Shown here in pieces: positions 45,701 to 54,694 of a stretch of DNA of 64,000 nt. This stretch comes from Cymbomonas tetramitiformis (taxonomy: Eukaryota; Chlorophyta; Pyramimonadophyceae; Pyramimonadales; Pyramimonadaceae). Within the stretch, counting starts at the first letter, position 1. The number at the start of each line of letters is the position of its first letter. A program made the translations under genes and the position numbers. Location: assembly GCA_001247695.2 (NCBI GenBank), contig LGRX02003641.1, forward strand, positions 34,311 to 98,310. Direction: 5' to 3'. The notes under the pieces were generated by a model, which saw only the letters and a list, made by a program, of their open reading frames with translations, was not told the DNA's origin and made no database searches.

Positions 45701-47716
45701 CTGAGCAAGGGCTACATCAGGCCTTCCTCAAGTCCGTTCGCTGCACCAGTGCTGATGGTTCCCAAGCCTGGGAAACCTGAAGTACTCAGAATGGTCTGCG
45801 ACTTCCGAGCCATCAACAGCCTGACCGTCAAGGACAAATATCCACTTCCCGACATTCAGCAGTTGTTCGACTCCATGCATGGGGCCAAGTACTTCTCCTC
45901 CTTCGATGCAGTAGATGGGTTCTGGCAGATGGCTATGGCGTCTGAGGATGTGGAAAAGACGGCGTTCACTTCTCCCTATGGCTCGTATGAGTGGTTGGTG
46001 ATGCCCATGGGGTTGACCAACAGTCCTTCTTGCTATCAGAGACGCATGCAGCGAGCTCTGGGACATCTTCCTTTTGTAAGAATATTCCTGGACGACTGTA
46101 TCCTCTTCAGCAACACCTTGGAGGAGCATCTTTCCCATCTCCAGCAATTTCTCGAAGTCTGTGAGAACCAGGGCATCTACCTCAAGGAGTCTAAGTGTCA
46201 ACTACTGCAGACCCAGATACGCTTTCTGGGGCACGTTATCTCACGGGAAGGAAGTCAACCTCAACATGACAAGTTGGCCGCCATCAGGGACTGGCCCGCT
46301 CTGGAAAACGCCACGCATGTGCGCCAATTTTGGGGTTGGCTGGGTACTACCGGCGGTACATGCTGGGCTTCTCTGAAGTAGCACAACCCTTGACTCAGCT
46401 CACCAAAGGGGATGTCGCTTGGCTATGGGGACCCATGCAGCGTTGGGCCTTCGAGGAGATTAAGAAGGCGCTATGTTCTTCACCCACTCTGGCGCTACCC
46501 GATATGAAAGCGGCGGCCGAAGGACGGCATCCTTTCGTGGTACAAACTGACGCCAGTGGAGTGGCGCTGGGGGGAGTACTGATGCAAGACGTAGGAAATG
46601 GATTGCAACCTATCGCCTTTGAGAGCAGACAGTTTAATGGAGCCGAGCAGAACTACCATGCTGGCGAAAGAGAACTCTGCGCTCTCCATCACTGCACTAC
46701 ACAAACTTGGCGACACTACCTCATCTGGACCGAGTTCCAATTGCAGGGTGACCATAAGCCCCTAGTCTGGTTAATGGCACCCGGACAACCTCTCAGCCGA
46801 CGCCAAGCCCGATGGTACATGGATCTAGTGGAGGTAGGGGTACCCGAGATGGAGTACATTCCTGGGGCGCTACTCTGGGTTCCAGACGCTCTGTCCAGGC
46901 GACCCGACTACAAGGAAATTTCCGCGAGAGAAGGACTGGTAGAAGCTGGCTTTGTGCACCCGGTTACTGGGAAACCGCAGCGACCTCCTTCAGCCGCAGA
47001 CACTGCCAACAAGTTTCGACCTGCCGCTGGTAAAGAGTCTCGCCAAGGACGTGCGCCCAGCTGGGAGTGGTAGATCCCAACAAGTTGAAGGAGCGCAAGT
47101 CCAACAGCGCCAAGACCAAAGATCCGGAACCAGTTCTCGCGTACAGTGGGACTCTCACCTGGATGGACTCCCCTCAACTCTGGATGGACGCCTTACATAC
47201 CCTGCAGCTGGCCGAAACTGGGTACGAGGAAGCAACCCTGGCAGTTCAGACGCGCTCTGGCAAACTGACAGCATCCTCGCCTCCTTCTCCCAGGAAGAAC
47301 CCTGTTGATTACTCAGCAACGCCGAAGTGCAGCGAGGCCTCAACCAGACTCCTGGAGCCCAGCGACCGACAGGACTGGAAGTTCCGTGCGGACATGTTCG
47401 ACTTCTTGAGTCAAGAATATGGACCTTTCGAGGTGGACGCCTGTTGCGACTTGGGAGGAAAGAATCGTCAGGTCAACCGCTACTGGACGGACTGCTTGAA
47501 GGAAAACTGGCGAGGGTTGAACGTCTGGTGCAATCCTCCCTTCTCCTCCAACCATTTGACCATCGAGGCCGTACTGAGGAGATATGTGGAAGAATGGTGT
47601 CTGGACCCTGAGAATACTTCAGCTCTCTTTGTCCTTCCTGACTTTCAGTCTCGCATGCCACAGTGGCGGCAGTTGTTCAGATCTGCGGGAATGAGAGTGG
47701 AGTACATTATTCATAC
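42800..47716 (+). CDS. pol, 5' part: protease, RT, RNase H, Dam-like domain
   Basis: 42800-46381 is open for 1,193 codons: a long Pro/Glu-rich linker, aspartic protease VLVDSGASDEFIS (about 44911), then RT with FRAINSLTVKDKYPLPDIQQ, FDAVDGFWQ, PMGLTNSPSCYQ and the active site FLDD (about 46087). A missing T in a T run near 46330 shifts the frame; RNase H follows (QTDASGVALGG, GERELCALHH, DHKPLVW, PDALSRRPD). Two more slips occur near 46990 and 47055. The last part (about 47360-47716) reads DWKFRADMFDFLSQEYGPFE, VDACCDLGG, VWCNPPFSSNH and FVLPDF, matching phage-type N6-adenine (Dam) methyltransferases including the catalytic NPPF. The element at 47717 interrupts this domain near its end; the frame resumes at 54695. 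Confidence 0.85.
43221..43255. repeat. Telomere-like CCCTAA repeat inside pol
   Basis: About 5.7 tandem CCCTAA units (TTAGGG on the other strand), read in frame as Asn-Pro repeats in the linker upstream of the protease. Confidence 0.9.
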
Positions 47717-47739
47717 CCCTACAAATTAGTGGCCTTTTC

Positions 47740-48050
47740 GCACGCGTGGAAAACCGTCCGTCCGACGCGTGGACAGCGTACGGACACCCTATGGACGCTT
47801 TTTTTGCTAAATCCACACGTGTGAAATTGTCTAATTTGTAAAAGTGATGTTCATACGGTGTCCATACGATAAATCCACACGTCGTCCATACGTGCGCCTC
47901 CGTGTGGACGACGTATGCTAGTTTACCTGATTTTATTACGCGTGTGGACGCTCCGTACACTGCCCGACCGTATGGACAGGTGCCGTCCATACGCATGAAC
48001 CACTGGAAATTGTTGTCCACACGTGCGGACTGCGAGAAATGCCGCTTCTA
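47740..48050. repeat. Left subterminal palindromic repeats
   Basis: Variants of GTCCATACG, GTCCGTACG and CGTGTGGAC in both orientations. The consensus approaches the palindrome GTCCATACGTATGGAC. Confidence 0.7.
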
Positions 48051-48835
48051 CCCCTCCTCAGCCATATGGACAGCGTGGGGACGTGTCCCTGGACCGTACC
48101 GACGCGTACGGACGACGTGTGGACGGGCGTATGGACAGTGTGAGGCCCGTGCCGTGCCACTCTTTTGCGCTTGTCCGCACGTGTGGACACCCATTGCAAC
48201 CGGGCCAGGGTGTACCCGAGCACTGCTTGCCCCCTCCTCAGCCATGTGGACACCATGTGGACGTGTCCCTGGACGTACCAATGCGTACGGACGACGTGTG
48301 GACGGGCGTATGGACAGTGTGAGGCCCGTGCCGTGCCACTCTTTTGTGCTTGTCCGCACGTGTGGACACCCATTGCACCCGGGCCTGGGTGTACCCGAGC
48401 ATTTCCTGCCCCTTCATCAGCCACATGGACACCATGGGGGCGTGTCCCTGGGTCGTACCGACGCGTACGGACGACGTGTGGACGGGCGTATGGACAGTGT
48501 GAGGCCCGTGCCGTGCCACTCGTTTGCGCTTGTCCGCACGTGTGGACACCCATTGCACCCGGGCCTGGGTTTACCCGAGCATTTCCTGCCCCTTCATCAG
48601 CCACATGGACACCATGGGGGCGTGTCCCTGGGTCGTACCGACGCGTACGGACGACGTGTGGACGGGCGTATGGACAGTGTGAGGCCCGTGCTGCGCCACT
48701 CGTTTGCGCTTGTCCGCACGTGTGTACAGCCATTGCACCCGGGCCTGGGTGTGCCCGAGCGTTACTTGCCCCTTCATCAGCCATATATGGGCACCATACG
48801 TAGGGGCGTGTCGCCGAACGAACCCATGCGTACGG
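48051..48835 (+). repeat. 180-bp tandem array with subterminal motifs
   Basis: CTCAGCCAT/CATCAGCCA landmarks at 48051, 48231, 48411, 48591 and 48771, exactly 180 bp apart. Each unit contains several GTRYGGAC motifs. One partial unit is present at 58618-58735 in the second copy of the family. Long open frames on both strands are by-products. Confidence 0.9.
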
Positions 48836-49235
48836 ACGACGTGTGGACAGACGTATGGGAGATCGGAATTCGCCAATCCTTACGTATGGACGTCGAAATT
48901 GGAGCGAGTTCATTGAATGAAACACGCGTGTGGACACATGCATTCGCACGTGTGAATGAGGGTTTGCCGCATGAATGAGCGGAATCAGGCGTGTGAATAC
49001 AGGTGTCCGTACACACGGTTTATTTACATATATAATACATCGTGTATCATCCGCAATCATCTGAATCAGAACTACTACGGTCATCCTCGCTACTACTGTT
49101 ACCATCGAGTTCACGGAAGAAATCTGCCTTGCGATCCAACTACACAACTTGCAAGCAATAAGTTCGTCGTCGAATGGCCAAAGGGGCAGCATTTTCTTTG
49201 TACCGGGCAAGCCAAGCCGGCATGAAAGGAACATC
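48836..49235 (-). pseudogene. Transposase C-terminal remnant
   Basis: Close match to 58738-59154, the terminal part of the last exon and 3' flank of the transposase at 58952-63605. It stops where the internal deletion begins. Confidence 0.7.
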
Positions 49236-49638
49236 CTGAATTACCTTCCGCACCTTGTTCGAGTTCTTGTACTTTTGCTACAGAAGTTTCTTCGCTAGCG
49301 GTCCCATATTAGTCGCGAGCGCTTCAGACCCCGTACCCACTTGATTGCACCGGTCTTTGCGTTGAGTGGCAGTCTTCATGGTGATGGTTTGTCTGCAAAG
49401 AATTCCCATTGTAAGGCATACACTGGATGGATGGTCCATAATAGGCCGTCCATTCGGTGTCCGTGCGCCGTCCGTCTGGACGGAACAAGGTGTTCACCCG
49501 TATGGAACAACAGAAACTCGCAAACGACCTACAATCTTACCCGCGAGACGCATCGCAGCAGATCTTCGATCGTTTGCATTTCTGGCTGGGGGTGCGATAA
49601 CCCACGATCGATGGACCTTCATCTTTCGCGCATAGTTG
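49236..49638 (-). pseudogene. Transposase middle-exon remnants
   Basis: Similar to 60929-61319: the exon with the FLARGP-like complement around 49260-49330, an intron with GTCCG motifs, and the start of the next exon. The rest of that exon continues at 50714-50790 after the hAT-type insertion. Confidence 0.65.
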
Positions 49639-50713
49639 GCTACTACCCAAATTCATGGTCCTACCACAAGGACCGATGGGCAATTGCGGTTTCGATCACT
49701 AAATCGACTACTTGAGGCACAGGCAACATTTGCACATGATATTTATGAGTTAAATGAATTTTATTTATTATAGTGGCGGCCCCCATGAGACTTTAGGTAT
49801 GTGGTTGAACGACACGCTTTAGGGGTGTAATTTCACCAAAAGCTTGAAGAAAATGGTGGTCCTACCACAAGGACCACCGTTATTTTGAGTATTAGGAGTC
49901 ACATGAGGGGCTCACGGTGATGCTCATGGTTATACATCTTGAGTTTATGACCAAATAAGATAACTGAATCGGTTACTTCGCACCCTCATCATCATTTCCG
50001 CTCTATTTCAGCATGGCGCATGTTCAACACAATGCAAATTCCGACTTTAGTGAATTTCGGACTTTAGAAATTGGCATTCATCCATTCTAAAGTGTACACG
50101 CCAGTCGAAAAATAAGATATTTGGATGATGTTAGACTTTCAGAAATTCGCAATACATATATACTTGAAGATTTGATGTGCCGCACACACCAACCTTGCGA
50201 TATATGCCCTCTAGCAAGCAATTATGATGGCTGGATGGTCAGCTCGCGTGACCACTGTTTTAGGGGGGAAACCAACGAGCCAATATATTAGAGGGGAAGC
50301 CACGAGCCAACGAGCCAATATATGCATTCCAACCGGGCCTACCGCCCAAATATGATTGGGACATATGTATAGGTTCAATTTGATGGTATCCGCGCAGGTG
50401 TAGTGTTGATATATGATTGGTAAAAAATTATTGAAGATGAGTCACTAATTTGCCACATTTTGAATGTTCCAAAAAATCTGTTTTGAAAAATTTGAGCGTA
50501 GAGGTTTGAAATGCGTTCGCCATGGATATATGGGATGGATATAGGCCAAACCAGCGTTCGAATAAATTAATATAGGACCTATATATACCACCTTTCATTG
50601 GTTAGACACCACAAATCACGGGAGATGGCCAATTAAATTATCGGAACAATCGTCCTCGTGGTAGGACCAAATCGTCGATTTCGTCCTACCGACAAGGACT
50701 GCGGGGCAGTAGC
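49639..50713. mobile_element. 1,075-bp hAT-type non-autonomous element
   Basis: Flanked by an 8-bp duplication CATAGTTG (49631-49638 and 50714-50721). The ends are GCTACTACCC and (inverted) GCTACTGCCC. The related sequence at 61307-61325 has CATAGTTG once without the element, a clean empty site. Subterminal palindromes GGTCCTACCACAAGGACC recur at both ends. No open frame of note. An 8-bp duplication indicates hAT. Confidence 0.8.
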
Positions 50714-50879
50714 CATAGTTGCGTGTGGTCGGTCCCCAACCATCACCAAAAATCACGCAGTGAACCCCGTGAATCAGGTTGTACAAGATATGCATGGGTT
50801 GACAGATTTTTAAGGTCCTAATTTGCACTATTGGGTCATAAACATGATATGTTTAATTGCTAGATGCATTTGGAAGCCA

Positions 50880-51150
50880 TCTAGTAGGTGTACGCGGCTT
50901 CGGGCACTCCGGTCCTTGTGAAAGGACCGGCATTTTTATTTAATTTTCGTCGGTACTACCCCCGCGTTTCATTCCTCTCAAGCACAATCATGCCCATATC
51001 GAGTATAGCACCCAAAAGAGGTTCGGAATAAATTCTTGGACACCCAAATATGGTGTCAAAACACTCAAATATCAACTATATCGAAAAAACGCGGCAGATA
51101 GCCCCAAATCACTTCGGTCCTTGTGACAGGACCGTGATTTTGGGCAGTAG
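50880..51150. repeat. Second GGTCCTTGTG palindrome pair
   Basis: CGGTCCTTGTGAAAGGACCG at 50908 and CGGTCCTTGTGACAGGACCG at about 51115, followed by TTTTGGGCAGTAGCC like the right end of 49639-50713. It may be a relative of that element, but I found no duplication. Confidence 0.4.
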
Positions 51151-51195
51151 CCATATATCGATACAATTATCACATATCCGAGATATGGATATACC

Positions 51196-51265
51196 GCGCC
51201 TTGTTTCGTTGTGAAGAGAATTTACTTTTCAGGAGGTCGATGTATAATGAGAAGCTCGGCCACTT
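51196..51265 (-). pseudogene. Displaced transposase exon fragment
   Basis: Resembles 60248-60315 of the intact gene (GGAGGTCGAT, then AGCTCGRCCACTTCGA) but lies out of order, so the element is rearranged as well as deleted. Confidence 0.5.
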
Positions 51266-51270
51266 CGACC

Positions 51271-51590
51271 GCGCCAGCGTACCCGCCAGCGTACCGCGCC
51301 AGCGTACCGCGCCAGCGTACCGCGCCAGCGTACCGCGCCAGCGTACCGCGCCAGCGTACCGCGCCAGCGTACCGCGCCAGCGTACCGCGCCAGCGTACCG
51401 CGCCAGCGTACCGCGCCAGCGTACCGCGCCAGCGTAGCGTACCGCGCCAGCGTACCGCGCCAGCGTACCGCGCCAGCGTACCGCGCCAGCGTACCGCGCC
51501 AGCGTACCGCGCCAGCGTACCGCGCCAGCGTACCGCGCCAGCGTACCGCGCCAGCGTACCGCGCCAGCGTACCGCGCCAGCGTACTGCGC
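51271..51590. repeat. 13-bp minisatellite, ~24 copies
   Basis: Unit GTACCGCGCCAGC with one short variant near 51428. As 13 is not a multiple of 3, every frame cycles through the same 13-residue repeat and stays open on both strands. No gene is inferred. Confidence 0.95.
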
Positions 51591-51599
51591 AAAATGACA

Positions 51600-52300
51600 T
51601 TTTGGAGTTCGTACGTTATCCGTACGGCGTCCGTACGGCGTCCGTACGGCGTTCGTACGCTCGGCTTAGGTTTCTAGCGTATGGACAACGATGTTCATAC
51701 GTTCCATGTCACATCTGCGCGCATGCACCGACACTTACGTCAAGGTTGTAAACTCGTCGTACACACGTTAGATTATGGATGGACGCTATGTGTTGTCCGT
51801 GTGGATTCCGCAAGCATTCTAGTCCATACGGTTCCATGAGAGCGGTTGTCCACACGCGTGGAAACGTCAGTTAGCTGTCCATGTGGGTTTTGTACGAATT
51901 TTCGTATGAAATGGCACATTTTCGTACGTCTGCATGTCCCATGGACGGTCTGTCCATGTGGTTGGAAATAACCACACATTTTGAGCAGTCCGCATGGATG
52001 GATAGCAAAAGCACACGGTGAATTACGTGTTTTCGTACGACTCTATAGTGTTTGTACGTTTTTTGTTGAAAACTGTCCACACGCGTGGAAACGTCAGTTA
52101 GCAGTCCATACGCTGTCCATTCGAGTTAGCCTTGACTGTCCGTATGATTCATGTCCCATGGACGGTTTTTTTACACGCACGGACGCAAAAAAAAGCTGAC
52201 CTCATGGAAAATAAAAACATAAAAACCGTATGGACAGCGTACGGTTTCCCGTACGGACAGCACATGGAATTGAAATTCGATCGGGAATACCGTATCGAAA
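51600..52300. repeat. Segment shared with the other family member
   Basis: 51650-52030 matches 63645-64000 almost base for base, then continues with GTCCATACG-type repeats. This confirms that 47717-54691 and 58618-64000 belong to one family. Confidence 0.8.
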
Positions 52301-52309
52301 AATACGATT

Positions 52310-53590
52310 AAAAAATCGCGAACGCGTGACACATGCGATGCGATGGGCAGTATTAGTGACACCCGCACCCCCCGACTGTGTCACCCGTGTCACATAGCGA
52401 AACAGAGTGACACTTAAAGAGTGACAATTAAAATAAACAGAGTATCCAGTAATCGTCGAAGGATCTTAAATCGATCTGCGATTTCTCCCGTCCGTTGACG
52501 ATTTCTCCGTTCGGTTGACCACTTCAAATAAGTTACCGATACAGTAAGGCTCTGAGGCAAAAAGCAATTTTGGAACTGAAGCAACCCCGCCACGGCAGCA
52601 CACGTATGCCTTTTTGCTGTGCTTTTTTGTTTTTGGCATATTTTATTTGCTTTCATTTATCACAGCGAGCACCCTGTGTTGAGGTGAGCAGTCTCGTGTG
52701 AGCGCCATTGCGCGGTGCTCCCAGCTCGATAGCATCCTTAATACTAGCTCGGCGTGAGGGGGTGGATTCCGCGAGTTCCGTTATCAACGGACTAACGCGT
52801 GTTGGTTCGAATCCAACCTACTCCGCAGTGACAGTTATCGACTTTTATTGAAGTGCTCTTTTGCTGAATGGGGTTGTTGATATTTGGCTGATTCGAATAC
52901 AATGTATTCCGCAGTGCGTGACTTGTTAATTCCTTATGTGCTCAATCACTGAATGGGCTTGGTGGTGTTTGGTTGTATGTGCGCAGCAGCCAAGCCGACG
53001 CGCGGTGCCATCGTAGGTCTCCAGCACTATTAAGAACAGGATAGTTGTCCGGTACGATAATGTGGTTTTCGCAACCTCTGTTACTGCATATCAGATTTCG
53101 TGTTTACTCACGTTTGTGAGACGGGCATCTATTGACGTGGGTTGTGCACACTGCAGGTACCATTGGAGCCCGGATCGCGCCATCCCACACCCGCACATGC
53201 GCTCTTTTTCGCAGGCCAGGCAGGCCAAGCGATATCATAGATACATGCGCACGCAGGATTTGCGGAGCCCCCAAGGAAGCGATCTGTAGAGCCCTTAAGT
53301 AATAGTTCTGTAGAGCCCTTAAGTAATAGATCTGTATATGTGTATGTAGAGTACTTAGTTTATTTAGGAAAGTAAACATAGTTTAATGTAAACGTGTTTT
53401 TGCTATATGTGTTTGCTTTTAAAAAATGTACTGCTTTCGAACATGTTAGTTTGCCTGCTCGCATACCCGCACTTCACTCCGTCACAAAGCATTTAATATT
53501 CATTTAACTGGCAGTAGCATCCGCATATACACAGCATTGCCTGCGTTGTGAAATAGAATAGAAAGGTGCACAGGCACAAACCCTGAAACA
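52310..53590. other. Unassigned stretch within the 7-kb element
   Basis: Lacks the GTCC palindromes found on both sides, so it may be a further insertion. It has clustered GTGACAC words at 52325-52430, a tRNA-like structure at 52759-52825 and a 30-bp duplication near 53280-53330. No ends were identified. Confidence 0.4.
52759..52825 (+). other. tRNA-like structure without a D arm
   Basis: GGGGTGG (52759-52765) pairs over 7 positions (two G-U) with CTACTCC (52818-52824). A perfect 5-bp T stem GTTGG/CCAAC encloses the loop TTCGAAT. An anticodon-like arm TTCCG-TTATCAA-CGGAC lies between. There is no D arm. A weaker relative of the T arm follows at about 52891-52913. It could be a degenerate tRNA, an organelle-derived tRNA copy or a SINE head. 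Confidence 0.35.
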
Positions 53591-54690
53591 CACACGTACT
53601 GTATGCCGTAAGACTCCTTGTCCAACCGTATGGACCACTCGGTCCATACGGGTGGAGTGAGCGAAGTGAGCCCAATCGTATGTAGTCCATACGGGTGCAA
53701 TATTCAAACAATATTTCAATATATCCGCACGTGTGGACTTGGTAAAGTGCAAGTCCATACGTGTGGTCACCTTCGTCCACGCGCACGGATATCGCCGTTC
53801 GTGCGGGTTGACTGGTTGAAATTGCTGTTCATACGTATGGACGGTATCGTCCATATGCATGGAATTGTATTATTATAAGCTATCCACGCGTACGGACACC
53901 GACGTCCATACGCGTGGATCGGTAAAATATGTTGATAAAACCATCGTCCACGCGTGCGGACACCTACGTCCATCCGGACGAATCACTGTCCGCACGTATG
54001 GACGCACATAATCACGCGTGTGGATATATTTACTATTCGTATCCTTAAGCTCTTTTAGCAATGTCTTTGTCCAAACGTGCGGACACCTACGTCCATACGG
54101 ATGAAAGACCGTCCACACGTACGGACGTAGGTGTCCATACGCTTGGATATGTTGATTGTTCGTATCCGCATGTTCATATGTACATGCTTATGTCCATACG
54201 TACGGACGGCTACGTCCATACGTGTGAACATGCCGATCCATACGGGTAATAGGCCCCTCCATACGTATGGATGCCTTCGTCCATACGTGCGGAATAGAGA
54301 ATTCTGATCGTCTATACGACTGTCCATACGGTGTCCATCCGGTGTCCATCCGGGTGTCCATACGGTGTCCATGCGGTCTTCCATACGGTGACCGTGCGGT
54401 TGAATAGTGCCTCTGTCCATGCGTATGGACACCATGTGGACATGTGTTCTGTCCATACGGTGTCCATACGATATCCGTACGGTGTCCATACGAAATCCTT
54501 ACGGTGTCCATGGGACATTTTGGGTCACTTTCGTATGGACACCGTCGTCCGTATGGTTCTTACATATGCATCAAGGTTTCGCCAGAAATCTGTTCAGACC
54601 GTCCATACGCTTGTCCATATGGGTCCTTACGATGTCCATACGCTGTCCATATGCAAATCCACACGGATGAATGGGGCAATAATTGGTAGG
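53590..54690. repeat. Right subterminal palindromic repeats
   Basis: Over 1 kb of GTCCATACG/CGTATGGAC variants, such as GTCCACACGTACGGAC at 54111 and TCCATACGTATGGA at 54257. The many short open frames read VHTYG-like text in all phases and are not genes. Confidence 0.8.
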
Positions 54691-54694
54691 GTAC

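Larger units (their letters stand above)
47717..54691. mobile_element. 7-kb deletion-derivative tnp2 transposon
   Basis: Ends CCCTACAAATTAGTGGCC and (inverted) CCCTACCAATTATTGCCC, with a TAC duplication at 47714-47716 and 54692-54694. Removing it plus one TAC restores the pol frame (VEYIIHT running into HDAQGEPVQMFAAPDG). Both ends carry palindromic GTCCATACG/CGTATGGAC repeats. Inside are remnants of the transposase that is complete at 58952-63605, with deletions: 49235 jumps from sequence like 59154 to sequence like 60928. It is non-autonomous and presumably mobilised in trans. Confidence 0.85.

Noticed and set aside
46330..46381. TAG at 46381 as a natural end of pol
   Set aside because: RNase H homology continues in the next frame; one missing T in a T run near 46330 explains the stop.
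47936..49234. Minus-strand open frame of 432 codons and several plus-strand frames
   Set aside because: It lies in the 180-bp array and GTCC palindromes; the text repeats with the unit and is equally open on the other strand.
51170..51600. Overlapping 120-140-codon frames on both strands
   Set aside because: They are produced by the 13-bp minisatellite, which reads the same peptide in every phase.
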